Shown here in pieces: positions 52,726 to 61,603 of a DNA stretch of 64,000 nucleotides. The DNA comes from Dyella_B sp035277725 (GTDB lineage Bacteria; Pseudomonadota; Gammaproteobacteria; Xanthomonadales; Rhodanobacteraceae). The notes below the pieces were generated by a model, which saw only the letters and a list, made by a program, of their open reading frames with translations, did no database searches and had not been told where the DNA came from. Every line of letters begins with the position of its first letter. Within the stretch, counting starts at the first letter, position 1. The position numbers and the translations under genes are program-made. The stretch spans positions 4,636 to 68,635 of the forward strand of contig NZ_DATEJY010000222.1 in assembly GCF_035277725.1 (NCBI RefSeq). The letters run 5' to 3'.

Positions 52726-54051
52726 TCAGCCGCGGCGCAGGTTGGCCTTCTTAAGCAAACCTTCGTACTGGTGACTGACCAGATGCGCCTGCACCTGAGC
52801 GGTAAAGTCCATCACCACCACCACCACGATCAGCAGCGACGTGCCACCGAAGTAGAACGGAACGTGCCAGGCGTTCTGCATGAACGTTGGCACCAGGCAG
52901 ACCAGCACCAGGTAGAGGGCGCCGACACCGGTCAGGCGGGTCATTACCGAATCGATGTAATCCGCGGTTGAACGACCCGGGCGGATACCCGGAATCAAAG
53001 CGCCGGACCGCTTCAGGTTGTCAGCCGTGTCCTGCGAATTGAAGACGATCGCCGTATAGAAGAAGGCAAACGTGATCACCAGGACCGCATAAATGACGTC
53101 GTAGAGCGGCTCGCCGGGAGTCAGGGCCTGCACCAGATCCTGCAACCAGCGGGATTGGTGGCTGGCATTGCCCCAGGTTGCCGCCATCGCCGGGAACATC
53201 AGGATGCTGTTCGCGAAGATGGGGGGAATCACGCCGGACATGTTGATCTTGAGCGGCAGATGGGAGGTCTGGTTCATGTACGACCGCTGCCCACCCGAGC
53301 GCCGCGCGTAGTTCACGGTAATGCGCCGTTGCGCACGCTCCATGAACACCACGAACGCCGTCACCGCCAGCACCAGCGCCACTACCATGACCAGCTTGAT
53401 CGTGCTCAGCTCGCCATTGCTGGACATCGACAAGGTGTGCCCCACCGCATTAGGCAAACCAGCCACGATACCTGCGAAAATCAACAGAGAGATACCGTTG
53501 CCGATACCGCGCTCGGTCATCTGCTCGCCCAACCACATCAGAAACAACGAACCAGCTGTCAGCCCTACCACCGAGGAAAGGATGAAACCAAAACCCGGCA
53601 TGTAGACAACGGGCACCCCGCCGCTCGTCTGCTGCTTCATCAGGGCTACTGCGATCCCGAACGCCTGGAAGGCAGACAGGCCCACCGTACCGATACGGGT
53701 ATACATAGTCAGCTGTCGCTGACCGGACTGCCCTTCTTTGCGCAATGCCTGCAGGCTTGGAATGACCGAACCCATCATCTGCACCACGATCGACGCAGAA
53801 ATGTACGGCACAACACCTAGCGCGAATACCGAAAACCGGCCCAGCGAACCACCCGAAAACATGTTGAACATGTCCAGGATGCCGCCGCTCTGACCGATCA
53901 AGTTGGCCATGGCATCCGGGTTCACGCCAGGAACCGGGATGAACGAGCCGAGGCGGTACACGATCAGCGCACCAATCACGAAAAAGATGCGCTGACGCAG
54001 CTCGGTCAATTTGCCGAGCGATCCGACCGATGGACCCTTGGCTGCAGCCAC
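52726..54051 (-). CDS. secY: Preprotein translocase subunit SecY
   Basis: 441 residues and ten hydrophobic helices; the channel core of the SecYEG translocon. Recognisable blocks: LGSFIPVPGVNPDA, the plug region, RRSGGQRSYMNQTSHLPLKINMSG split by cytoplasmic loop C4, GIRPG in C5 and the final YEGLLKKANLRR. Third-last helix and length are standard. It follows rplO by 3 bases. Confidence 0.97.
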   Translation of the reverse strand: MAAAKGPSVGSLGKLTELRQRIFFVIGALIVYRLGSFIPVPGVNPDAMANLIGQSGGILDMFNMFSGGSLGRFSVFALGVVPYISASIVVQMMGSVIPSLQALRKEGQSGQRQLTMYTRIGTVGLSAFQAFGIAVALMKQQTSGGVPVVYMPGFGFILSSVVGLTAGSLFLMWLGEQMTERGIGNGISLLIFAGIVAGLPNAVGHTLSMSSNGELSTIKLVMVVALVLAVTAFVVFMERAQRRITVNYARRSGGQRSYMNQTSHLPLKINMSGVIPPIFANSILMFPAMAATWGNASHQSRWLQDLVQALTPGEPLYDVIYAVLVITFAFFYTAIVFNSQDTADNLKRSGALIPGIRPGRSTADYIDSVMTRLTGVGALYLVLVCLVPTFMQNAWHVPFYFGGTSLLIVVVVVMDFTAQVQAHLVSHQYEGLLKKANLRRG

Positions 54052-54054
54052 GAG

Positions 54055-54486
54055 TTACTCCACGCTGCCGCCGGCAGCTTCGATGGCGGTCTTGGCGCCG
54101 GCCGTAGCCAGCAAACCCGACAGCTTCACCGCGCGCCCAATCTCGCCCTTGGCGACAACCTTGACCTTCTTGGCGCGACTGTCGATCAGGCCGGCCTGAT
54201 GCAACACAACCGCGTCAATCACGTCGGCCTTCAGGCTGGCAAGCTGATACAGGAATACCTGCTGGCTTTCTGCCTTCTTCTGCGAGCGGAAGCCGACCTT
54301 CGGCAGACGGCGCTGCAGCGGCATCTGACCGCCCTCGAAACCAAGGCGATGAGTACGGCCGGTACGGGCATGTTGACCCTTATGGCCACGGCCCGCCGTC
54401 TTACCGACGCCCGAGCCGATACCACGACCAACACGTAGGCGCGTCTTGCGCGAGCCAGCTGCTGGCTTGATGTCATTCAGACGCAT
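54055..54486 (-). CDS. rplO: 50S ribosomal protein L15
   Basis: 143 residues beginning MRLNDIKPAAGSRK, with the Gly-rich GRGIGSGVGKTAGRGHKGQ segment typical of L15 and the C-terminal KVKVVAKGEI block. Confidence 0.97.
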   Translation of the reverse strand: MRLNDIKPAAGSRKTRLRVGRGIGSGVGKTAGRGHKGQHARTGRTHRLGFEGGQMPLQRRLPKVGFRSQKKAESQQVFLYQLASLKADVIDAVVLHQAGLIDSRAKKVKVVAKGEIGRAVKLSGLLATAGAKTAIEAAGGSVE

Positions 54487-54491
54487 GATGC

Positions 54492-54680
54492 TTACTCCTC
54501 AACCCGCACCAGGTAATAGACCGTGTTGATCAGACCGCGAACCTGCGGACTGTCTTTCAGTTCACGGACGTCATTGGTTTTGTTCAAGCCCAACGCCTTC
54601 ACACTCAAGCGGTGGCGGGCTTGTACACCACGCAGGCCCTTAACCAGGCGCACGCGAATGGTTTTTTCGGTATTAGCCAT
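54492..54680 (-). CDS. rpmD: 50S ribosomal protein L30
   Basis: 62 residues from ATG 54680 (MANTEKTIRVRLVKG), with LSVKALGLNKTND and the end TVYYLVRVEE. The start overlaps the end of rpsE by 8 bases, so translation is coupled. The longer frame upstream is a shadow of rpsE. Confidence 0.96.
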   Translation of the reverse strand: MANTEKTIRVRLVKGLRGVQARHRLSVKALGLNKTNDVRELKDSPQVRGLINTVYYLVRVEE

Positions 54681-55182
54681 TGCCCAGTACCTCTTCCACG
54701 GTCTTGCCACGCTTGGCAGCGATCTGCTTCGGCGAGGCAACGGCCTGCAGGCCCTTGATGGTTGCGCGCACCAGATTGATCGGGTTACGCGAGCCAACGG
54801 CCTTGGCCAGCACGTTCTTCACACCAACCACTTCCAGGACGGCACGCATGGCACCGCCAGCGATGACGCCCGTACCTTCGGAGGCGGGCTGCATGTACAC
54901 GCGAGCCGCACCGTGGTTGGCCTTGATGGCGTACCAAAGCGTGCCATTGTTCAGATCGATGCTCACCATGTTGCGACGAGCGCGATCCATAGCCTTGGAA
55001 ATAGCTACCGGCACTTCGCGCGCCTTGCCGTAGCCGAAGCCGACCTTGCCCTCGCCGTCGCCGACCACGGTCAACGCGGTGAAGCTCATCTGACGGCCGC
55101 CCTTGACGGTTTTGGCCACGCGGTTGACGGCGATCAGCTTCTCGAGCAGGCCGTCTGTATTTTCGCGATCAGTAGAAGACAT
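54673..55182 (-). CDS. rpsE: 30S ribosomal protein S5
   Basis: 169 residues with NRVAKTVKGGRQMSFTALTVVGDG, GKVGFGYGKAREVP and GTGVIAGGAMRAVLE, the standard S5 blocks for decoding-centre fidelity. A 76-base gap to rplR holds a small GCGGC/GCCGC hairpin. Confidence 0.97.
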   Translation of the reverse strand: MSSTDRENTDGLLEKLIAVNRVAKTVKGGRQMSFTALTVVGDGEGKVGFGYGKAREVPVAISKAMDRARRNMVSIDLNNGTLWYAIKANHGAARVYMQPASEGTGVIAGGAMRAVLEVVGVKNVLAKAVGSRNPINLVRATIKGLQAVASPKQIAAKRGKTVEEVLGNG

Positions 55183-55258
55183 TATCTTTTTCCGTATGCC
55201 CGGACCATCCGGGACTTTTACTTGCGGCTGAGCCGCTTGGAGTTGTTGTTGTTACCGC

Positions 55259-55612
55259 TTAGAACTTGAGGCCAGCTTCGCGGGCAGCGTCGGCAAGCGC
55301 CTTGATACGACCGTGATAGCGAAAGCCAGAACGGTCGAAGGCTACGGATTCAATGCCGGCCGCTTTTGCACGCTCAGCAATCGCCTTACCTACAGCAGCC
55401 GCTGCCTCAAGGTTCTTGGTACCCTTCAGGCCTTCGGCCACTGCCTTCTGCACCGTCGAAGCGGCTGCCACGACCTTCACGCCTGCGGCGTCAAACACCT
55501 GGGCGTAGAGATGCTGACCAGTGCGATGCACGGACAGACGAGCCACACCGAGCTTGCGGATATGGGCGCGCGTAGACTTGGCACGGCGCAGACGGGCTTC
55601 TTTCTTGTTCAT
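55259..55612 (-). CDS. rplR: 50S ribosomal protein L18
   Basis: 117 residues, MNKKEARLRRAKSTRAHIRK then RLSVHRTGQHLYAQV and the terminal FDRSGFRYHGRIKALADAARE; L18 binds 5S rRNA. Confidence 0.97.
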   Translation of the reverse strand: MNKKEARLRRAKSTRAHIRKLGVARLSVHRTGQHLYAQVFDAAGVKVVAAASTVQKAVAEGLKGTKNLEAAAAVGKAIAERAKAAGIESVAFDRSGFRYHGRIKALADAAREAGLKF

Positions 55613-55662
55613 CGTGTGTGTCTCCAGGAAGCGGATCGGCTACTTAGCGGAATGACCCGCTA

Positions 55663-56190
55663 TTAGGCCTTCTTGGCTTCCTTCAGGGTGATCTTCTCGC
55701 CCGCATAGCGCACGCCCTTGCCCTTGTAGGGCTCCGGCGGACGATAGCCGCGAATCTTGGCAGCGACCTCACCAACCAACTGCTTGTCGGAACCCTTGAT
55801 CAGGATTTCGGTTTGCGATGGGGTCTCAAGGGTAATGCCCTCCGGCGCGTTGAACACGACCGGATGCGAAAAACCGAGGCTGAGATTCAGCGCCTTGCCA
55901 GCCATCGAAGCGCGGTAACCCACGCCAACGAGCTCCAGCTTACGCTCATAACCTTCGGAAACACCCTTGACCATATTGGCCAGCAGCGCACGAACGGTGC
56001 CACCGAATTTATCTTCGGCACCTTCCGCCACTTGGACTTTTACCACGCCGTTTTCAACGGACACGGAAGCACCAGGAAGGGCGTGCACTGAGAGAGCACC
56101 TTTCGGGCCCTTCACGGCGATGCCGTCGTCGGCAACTTTGATCTCGACGCCCTTGGGCAGGGTAATGGGTTTCTTGGCAACACGAGACAT
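55663..56190 (-). CDS. rplF: 50S ribosomal protein L6
   Basis: 175 residues from ATG 56190 (MSRVAKKPITLPKGVE), with GVGYRA and the C-terminal PPEPYKGKGVRYAGE motif that marks L6. An upstream in-frame ATG at 56229 lies inside rpsH and is not used. Confidence 0.97.
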   Translation of the reverse strand: MSRVAKKPITLPKGVEIKVADDGIAVKGPKGALSVHALPGASVSVENGVVKVQVAEGAEDKFGGTVRALLANMVKGVSEGYERKLELVGVGYRASMAGKALNLSLGFSHPVVFNAPEGITLETPSQTEILIKGSDKQLVGEVAAKIRGYRPPEPYKGKGVRYAGEKITLKEAKKA

Positions 56191-56200
56191 CGGAGACTCC

Positions 56201-56596
56201 TTACGCGACCAGGCCGATGACTTCGCCACCCACGCCCCGGGCGCGAGCCTGCGCGTCGGTCAACAGACCGGCGGACGTCGAAATGATCGAAATACCAAGA
56301 CCACCAAGCACCTTGGGCAACTCGTCCTTGCCGCGGTACACGCGCAGGCCCGAACGGCTGACGCGCTCGATGCGCTCGATTGCGGGACGGCCTTCGAAAT
56401 ATTTGAGCTTGATCTCGAGCACCGGCTTGCCCTCCGCTTCGGAGGTTTTGGCGTCGAGGATGTAGCCCTCGTTCTTGAGAAGGTTGGCCAATGCCACCTT
56501 CAACTTCGACGACGGTACGCTGACAACCTGCTTGCCCGTAGCCTGGGCGTTGCGGATGCGCGTAAACAGATCGGCGATGGGATCAGTCATGCTCAT
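56201..56596 (-). CDS. rpsH: 30S ribosomal protein S8
   Basis: 131 residues, MSMTDPIADLFTRIRNAQ to GVGGEVIGLVA. ATG 56596 has AAGGAT seven bases upstream. In E. coli S8 is the repressor of the spc operon. Unusually, 298 bases separate it from rpsN. Confidence 0.97.
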   Translation of the reverse strand: MSMTDPIADLFTRIRNAQATGKQVVSVPSSKLKVALANLLKNEGYILDAKTSEAEGKPVLEIKLKYFEGRPAIERIERVSRSGLRVYRGKDELPKVLGGLGISIISTSAGLLTDAQARARGVGGEVIGLVA

Positions 56597-56894
56597 GAAA
56601 ACATCCTTCAGAGTGCACCGATATCCGATAAAACCGGAGATCAATTCTAGATTGTGAACCGACGGACGCGCCGGCCTGCGATGCGCAGACCGACAAGTGT
56701 ATCAGCCTTTTCCAGCTTTTGCGAATACTGATGCGATAAAACAATCGTTACCCACCCTTTTCCTCTTTTCAGAAAAGGTCAAGGCGGGATTTTTGGCAAC
56801 GACGTCCAACTGCCTGGCGTTACCTGAAAATCTGGAGAAGCCGGCATCCAGCCAAAACTCTCTCCCGAGGGAGAGAGCTCAACACTGCAGGTAC
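56597..56894 (-). other. Long rpsN-rpsH spacer
   Basis: 298 bases with no gene where a few tens are usual. It holds a terminator-like palindrome after rpsN (separate entry), a CCTTTTC/GAAAAGG inverted repeat near 56757-56779, and a possible weak promoter on the minus strand (TTCGCA and TACACT with 18 bases between, about 56695-56725). This suggests that rpsH and later genes may be transcribed partly on their own. Confidence 0.5.
56858..56877 (-). terminator. Terminator-like palindrome after rpsN
   Basis: CTCTCTCC (56858-56865) and GGAGAGAG (56870-56877) form an 8-bp stem with a CGAG loop; on the minus strand it is followed by TTTTGG. It starts 18 bases after the rpsN stop. The same CTCTCCC-GGGAGAG theme appears between lpxB and rnhB, so it may be an inserted repeat. 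Confidence 0.6.
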
Positions 56895-57200
56895 TTACCA
56901 GCTCGCCTTGCGGAGACCCGGAACGTCACCACGCATGGTTGCTTCGCGCAGCTTGTTACGGCCGAGACCGAACTTGCGATACACGCCGCGCGGACGGCCT
57001 GACAGTTCGCAGCGGTTGCGCAGGCGGCTTGCACTGGAATCACGCGGCAGCTTCTGCAGCTTGGCCTGCGCATCCATCTTTTCCTCATAGGAGGACTTGG
57101 GGCTCGCCACGATAGCTTTCAGCTCGGCGCGCTTGCCGGCGTACTTTTTGATGAGCTTGGACCGCTTGATATCGCGGTTAACCATGGAGGTTTTTGCCAT
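56895..57200 (-). CDS. rpsN: 30S ribosomal protein S14
   Basis: 101 residues, MAKTSMVNRDIKRSKLIKK to GLRKASW, the long zinc-free (C-minus) form of S14; only single Cys residues are seen rather than two CxxC pairs. Confidence 0.97.
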   Translation of the reverse strand: MAKTSMVNRDIKRSKLIKKYAGKRAELKAIVASPKSSYEEKMDAQAKLQKLPRDSSASRLRNRCELSGRPRGVYRKFGLGRNKLREATMRGDVPGLRKASW

Positions 57201-57218
57201 AAATTTCTCGCGACTCTC

Positions 57219-57758
57219 TTAGTTGCGGAACGGGAAGCTGAAGGCTTCCAGCAGCGCCTTGGCTTCTTCGTCGGTCTTGGCCGTGGTGGTAATGGAGATA
57301 TCCATACCGCGCATGGCGTCAACGGCGTCGAAGTCAATTTCCGGGAAGATGATCTGTTCCTTGATACCGAAGTTGTAGTTACCACGGCCATCAAAGGCGC
57401 GACCGGACACGCCGCGGAAATCGCGAACGCGAGGCAGCGAGATATTGATCAGTCGATCAAGGAATTCCCACATGGTCGCGCGGCGCAGCGTGACCTTGCA
57501 GCCGATCGGCCAACCATCACGGATCTTGAACGAGGCCACGGAAACGCGCGCCTTGGTCGTAATCGGCTTCTGGCCGGCGATCTTGGCCATGTCGGCCACG
57601 GCATTCTCGAGCACTTTCTTGTTGCCCGCCGCTTCGCCCACGCCCATGTTCAGCGTGATCTTGGTGATGCGCGGAACCTGCATCACGTTCTGGTATCCGA
57701 ACCGCTCGGTGAGCTTCTGGATGACCTGCTCTTTGTAAAAGGTTTCAAGGCGCGTCAT
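57219..57758 (-). CDS. rplE: 50S ribosomal protein L5
   Basis: 179 residues from ATG 57758 (MTRLETFYKEQV), with PRITKITLNMGVGEA, RDFRGVSGRAFDGRGNYNFG and the EIDFDAVDAMRGMDI region. L5 binds 5S rRNA and contacts the P-site tRNA. Confidence 0.97.
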   Translation of the reverse strand: MTRLETFYKEQVIQKLTERFGYQNVMQVPRITKITLNMGVGEAAGNKKVLENAVADMAKIAGQKPITTKARVSVASFKIRDGWPIGCKVTLRRATMWEFLDRLINISLPRVRDFRGVSGRAFDGRGNYNFGIKEQIIFPEIDFDAVDAMRGMDISITTTAKTDEEAKALLEAFSFPFRN

Positions 57759-57769
57759 GTTCGTGTTCC

Positions 57770-58084
57770 TCACGCGTCCACGACCTCGCCGGACGAACGG
57801 TACACGCGGACCTTGCGCCCATCAGCGAGCGTTTTGGCACCGACGCGTTCACCCTTGTTCGTGGCGGGGTTGAACAGCTGCACATTGGAGATATGGATCG
57901 AGGCCTCACGCTCAACGATGCCACCGGCCTGGTTGGCCTGAGGATTCGGCTTGGTGTGACGCTTGACCAGGTTGACGTTGGAGACGAACACGCGATCGCC
58001 CTCAACGCGCAGCACGTCGCCGCGCTGACCTTTGTTTTTGCCGGTGATCACGATGACCTGATCACCCTTGCGGATACGGTTCAT
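57770..58084 (-). CDS. rplX: 50S ribosomal protein L24
   Basis: 104 residues with a KOW motif at the N-terminus (MNRIRKGDQVIVITGKNKGQ) and VNLVKRHTKPNP; an early 50S assembly protein. Confidence 0.97.
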   Translation of the reverse strand: MNRIRKGDQVIVITGKNKGQRGDVLRVEGDRVFVSNVNLVKRHTKPNPQANQAGGIVEREASIHISNVQLFNPATNKGERVGAKTLADGRKVRVYRSSGEVVDA

Positions 58085-58098
58085 GGTTCTTCTCCGCC

Positions 58099-58467
58099 TC
58101 AGAGCACTTCGGGTGCGAGCGAGACGATCTTCATGAACTTCTCGCCACGCAGCTCACGAGTCACGGGCCCGAAGATACGGGTGCCGATCGGCTCGAGTTT
58201 GTTGTTGAGGAGCACGGCCGCATTACCGTCGAAACGGATCAGCGAACCGTCGGCGCGACGCACGCCCTTGGAGGTACGAACCACCACGGCGTTATAGACC
58301 TCGCCTTTCTTCACCTTGCCACGCGGAATGGCATCTTTCACGGTGACCTTGATTACATCACCGATCGCGGCGTAACGGCGCTTGGAACCGCCGAGCACCT
58401 TGATGCACATCAATTCCTTGGCGCCACTGTTATCGGCGGCAGAAAGCGTGCTTTGCATCTGGATCAT
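58099..58467 (-). CDS. rplN: 50S ribosomal protein L14
   Basis: 122 residues, from MIQMQSTLSAADNSGAK to FMKIVSLAPEVL, with RRYAAIGDVIKVTVKDA and IGTRIFGPVTRELR; standard L14. Confidence 0.97.
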   Translation of the reverse strand: MIQMQSTLSAADNSGAKELMCIKVLGGSKRRYAAIGDVIKVTVKDAIPRGKVKKGEVYNAVVVRTSKGVRRADGSLIRFDGNAAVLLNNKLEPIGTRIFGPVTRELRGEKFMKIVSLAPEVL

Positions 58468-58482
58468 GGCTGCACCCTCCCC

Positions 58483-58743
58483 TTACGCTTCGGCGCGCGT
58501 GACGATTTCGACCACGCGGTGATGTTTGGTCTTGGAAAGCGGACGGCATTCCGAAATACGAACCACGTCACCCTCGTTCGCGCCCAGATCGTTCTGCGCG
58601 TGGAGCTTGGTGGAACGACGTACGATCTTGCCGAGCAGCGGATGCTGCACCTGCCGCTCGATCAGAACGGTGACCGTCTTTTCCATCTTGTTGCTGATAA
58701 CGCGACCCTCGAGGGTGCGCACATGTTTTTGGTTGTCGCTCAT
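58483..58743 (-). CDS. rpsQ: 30S ribosomal protein S17
   Basis: 86 residues; LEGRVISNKMEKTVTVLIER and GDVVRISECRPLSKTK are the S17 signature regions. Confidence 0.96.
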   Translation of the reverse strand: MSDNQKHVRTLEGRVISNKMEKTVTVLIERQVQHPLLGKIVRRSTKLHAQNDLGANEGDVVRISECRPLSKTKHHRVVEIVTRAEA

Positions 58744-58755
58744 GTCGGCCGCCTC

Positions 58756-58944
58756 TTACTTCTTGCCGCCGAGCACGAACTTCGTGCGGGCGATATCACG
58801 CCGAACGCGGCGCAGTTGATGCGGCTGGCTGAGCTGGCCGGTGCCTTTCTGCATGCGCAGGTTGAACTGCTCCTTGCGCAGGTCCAGCAGATGCTGCTTC
58901 AGCTCTTCGGCCGACTTGGTGGTTAGGTCTTTGATGTCCATCAC
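58756..58944 (-). CDS. rpmC: 50S ribosomal protein L29
   Basis: 62 residues, two-helix protein (MMDIKDLTTKSAEELKQHLL, then QFNLRMQKGTGQL). Its ATG overlaps the rplP stop by 4 bases. L29 sits at the exit tunnel near the trigger factor site. Confidence 0.96.
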   Translation of the reverse strand: MMDIKDLTTKSAEELKQHLLDLRKEQFNLRMQKGTGQLSQPHQLRRVRRDIARTKFVLGGKK

Positions 58945-59354
58945 ATCACCGCCCGGGTCACAAACTGGGTCTGCACCGACAACTTGGCAGCGGCCAGGCG
59001 GAACGCCTCACGCGCGGTAGCCTCGTCGACACCCTCGATTTCATAAAGCATGCGGCCCGGCTGGATCGGTGCGACCCAGAACTCCACGCCCCCCTTACCT
59101 GCGCCCATTCGGACTTCGATCGGCTTCTTGGTGATCGGCTTGTCGGGAAACACGCGGATCCACAACTTGCCGCCGCGCTTCACGAAACGCGTGATGCAAC
59201 GGCGAGCCGCTTCGATCTGGCGCGCGGTCAGGGCGCCATGCGTGGTGGCCTTGAGGCCGTACTCGCCAAAGCTCACGAGGTTGGCGCTGAAGGCCAGACC
59301 GTCATTGCGGCCCTTGAATTGCTTGCGGTATTTGGTTCGCTTGGGTTGCAACAT
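58941..59354 (-). CDS. rplP: 50S ribosomal protein L16
   Basis: 137 residues, MLQPKRTKYRKQFKGRN with ARQIEAARRCITRFVKRGGK and MGAGKGGVEFWV; a peptidyl-transferase-centre protein needed for late assembly. Confidence 0.97.
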   Translation of the reverse strand: MLQPKRTKYRKQFKGRNDGLAFSANLVSFGEYGLKATTHGALTARQIEAARRCITRFVKRGGKLWIRVFPDKPITKKPIEVRMGAGKGGVEFWVAPIQPGRMLYEIEGVDEATAREAFRLAAAKLSVQTQFVTRAVM

Positions 59355-59365
59355 GGCAACTCTCC

Positions 59366-60130
59366 TTACTTCGCCGTCCGCTCGCGACGGCCTTCACCGC
59401 CCTCGCGATCGCGACGCCCTTCACGACGCCCCTCGCCACCCTCGCGCTCGCGGCGCGGTTGAGCGGCCTGCTCTTCCTTCGGCTCCTGGCCAACCTGGGA
59501 CAGGTCGAAGATTTCGCCCTTGTAGATCCAGATCTTGATGCCGATGATGCCGTAGGTGGTTTTCGCTTCGGCGGTGCCGTAGTCGATATCCGCACGCAGG
59601 GTGTGGAGCGGCACGCGACCTTCACGGCTCCACTCGGAACGTGCGATCTCGGCGCCGTTCAGACGGCCTGATACGTTGATCTTGATACCCAGCGCACCCA
59701 AGCGCATTGCATTGCCCACGGCACGCTTCATGGCGCGACGGAACATGATGCGGCGCTCAAGCTGCTGCGCGATCGATTCGGCCACCAGCTGTGCATCGAG
59801 TTCGGGCTTGCGCACTTCGTTGACATTGATGTGCGCCGGAACGCCCATCATGTCGCTGACTTCTTTGCGCAGCTTCTCAATGTCCTCGCCCTTCTTGCCG
59901 ATCACGACGCCCGGACGGGCGGTGTGAATCGTCACGCGGGCAGTCTTGGCCGGACGCTCGATCTGGATCTTCGAGATACCGGCAGCGGCCAGCTTCTTGC
60001 GCAGCATTTCGCGGACCTTGAGGTCGGCAGCGAGATACTGGGCGTATTCGCCCTTATTGGCGTACCACTTCGAGTTCCAGTCCTTGGCAATGCCGAGGCG
60101 GATACCGGTGGGATGAACTTTATGACCCAT
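59366..60130 (-). CDS. rpsC: 30S ribosomal protein S3 with extended charged tail
   Basis: 254 residues against 233 in E. coli. N-terminal MGHKVHPTGIRLGI, the KH domain (VVIGKKGEDIEKLRKE) and the C-terminal domain (GRLNGAEIARSEW, GIIGIKIWIYKGEIF) are normal. After about residue 217 comes an extension rich in Arg, Glu and Gly, with the unit REGGEGRRE occurring twice; the DNA (59369-59455) is an imperfect tandem repeat. The tail would lie on the mRNA-entry face of the 30S. Confidence 0.97.
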   Translation of the reverse strand: MGHKVHPTGIRLGIAKDWNSKWYANKGEYAQYLAADLKVREMLRKKLAAAGISKIQIERPAKTARVTIHTARPGVVIGKKGEDIEKLRKEVSDMMGVPAHINVNEVRKPELDAQLVAESIAQQLERRIMFRRAMKRAVGNAMRLGALGIKINVSGRLNGAEIARSEWSREGRVPLHTLRADIDYGTAEAKTTYGIIGIKIWIYKGEIFDLSQVGQEPKEEQAAQPRREREGGEGRREGRRDREGGEGRRERTAK

Positions 60131-60143
60131 CGTTTACGTCCTC

Positions 60144-60479
60144 TCAGTTACCAACGACCACAGTGATGTGGCTGGTGCGCTTCAGGATGCGCGAACCGCG
60201 ACCTTTGGCGCGGGCATACATACGCTTCATCGCCGGACCTTCGTCCACGAAGATGCGCGAGACCTTCAGCTCGTCGACGTCGGCGCCGAGATTGTTCTCA
60301 GCATTGGCGACGGCCGACAGCAGCACCTTGCGAACGAGGTGTGCAGCCTTCTTGTTGGTGAACTGGAGCACGTCGCTGGCGCGGCCCACGGGCATACCGC
60401 GAACCAGGTCAGCTACCAGGCGTGCCTTCTGCGCTGAAATGCGAGCGCTGCGCAGGATCGCTTTGGCTTCAGTGCTCAT
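60144..60479 (-). CDS. rplV: 50S ribosomal protein L22
   Basis: 111 residues from ATG 60479 (MSTEAKAILRSARISAQKARL), with ILKRTSHITVVV at the end. L22 forms part of the exit tunnel. The frame continues 9 codons upstream into rpsS and is not needed. Confidence 0.97.
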   Translation of the reverse strand: MSTEAKAILRSARISAQKARLVADLVRGMPVGRASDVLQFTNKKAAHLVRKVLLSAVANAENNLGADVDELKVSRIFVDEGPAMKRMYARAKGRGSRILKRTSHITVVVGN

Positions 60480-60480
60480 C

Positions 60481-60753
60481 TCACTTGCCCTTCTTATCGC
60501 CGCCATGGCCCTTGAAAGTACGCGTCACCGCGAACTCGCCGAGCTTATGCCCGACCATGTTCTCGTTGACCAGTACCGGCACGTGCTGGCGACCGTTGTG
60601 GATGGCGATGGTCAATCCGACCATTTCCGGCAGGATCATCGAACGACGCGACCAGGTCTTGATCGGACGCTTGGAATTGGTGGAAACCGCAGTTTCCACT
60701 TTCTTAATGAGGTGAAGGTCGACGAAGGGACCTTTCTTCAAAGAACGCGGCAT
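60481..60753 (-). CDS. rpsS: 30S ribosomal protein S19
   Basis: 90 residues; MPRSLKKGPFVDLHLIKKVE, RRSMILPEMVGLTIAIHNGR and HKLGEFAVTRTFKGH are canonical S19. Confidence 0.97.
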   Translation of the reverse strand: MPRSLKKGPFVDLHLIKKVETAVSTNSKRPIKTWSRRSMILPEMVGLTIAIHNGRQHVPVLVNENMVGHKLGEFAVTRTFKGHGGDKKGK

Positions 60754-60764
60754 GACGGTTTCCT

Positions 60765-61586
60765 TTACTTACGACGACGCACGATGAACTGCTGCGTGCG
60801 CTTGTTGTTACGGGTCTTGTAGCCCTTGGTCGGCGTACCCCAGGGACTGACCGGATGGCGGCCGCCAGAAGTACGGCCTTCACCACCACCGTGCGGGTGG
60901 TCGACCGGGTTCATTACCACGCCACGAACGGTCGGGCGAATGCCCTTCCAGCGCGTGGCACCGGCTTTGCCCAGCTTGCGCAGGCTATGCTCGGAATTAC
61001 CGACTTCGCCGATGGTGGCGCGGCAGTCGACCGGCACTTTGCGCATTTCGCCGGAACGAAGACGCAGGGTGGCGTAACCAGACTCGCGTGCGATCAACTG
61101 CACCGAGGCGCCCGCCGAACGAGCGATCTGTGCGCCCTTGCCGGGCTTCATTTCCACGCAGTGCACCGTCGAACCGACCGGGATATTGCGCAGTGGCAGG
61201 CTGTTGCCGACCTTGATCGGCGCATCGTGGCCGGAGACCACGCGATCGCCCACCGCGACGCCGGCCGGCGCGATGATGTAGCGACGCTCGCCATCGGCAT
61301 AGCACAGCAGCGCAATGTGCGCGGTGCGGTTCGGATCGTATTCCAGGCGTTCGACCTTGGCGGCAATGCCTTCCTTGTCGCGCTTGAAATCGATGATGCG
61401 GTAGGCCTGCTTATGACCGCCGCCGCGATGACGCGTGGTGATGCGACCAAAATGGTTGCGGCCACCCGTCTTGTTCTGACTCTCGGTCAGCGGTGCGTAC
61501 GGTGCACCTTTGTGCAGCCCCTCGGTGCGGACGCTGACGGCGTCACGACGACCTGGCGAGGTTGGCTTGTGATTGATTAGTGCCAT
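60765..61586 (-). CDS. rplB: 50S ribosomal protein L2
   Basis: 273 residues with the peptidyl-transferase-proximal MNPVDHPHGGGEGRTSGGRHP and KRTQQFIVRRR end. Standard length and order after rplW. Confidence 0.98.
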   Translation of the reverse strand: MALINHKPTSPGRRDAVSVRTEGLHKGAPYAPLTESQNKTGGRNHFGRITTRHRGGGHKQAYRIIDFKRDKEGIAAKVERLEYDPNRTAHIALLCYADGERRYIIAPAGVAVGDRVVSGHDAPIKVGNSLPLRNIPVGSTVHCVEMKPGKGAQIARSAGASVQLIARESGYATLRLRSGEMRKVPVDCRATIGEVGNSEHSLRKLGKAGATRWKGIRPTVRGVVMNPVDHPHGGGEGRTSGGRHPVSPWGTPTKGYKTRNNKRTQQFIVRRRK

Positions 61587-61603
61587 CTGTCAGAACTCCT
61601 GGC

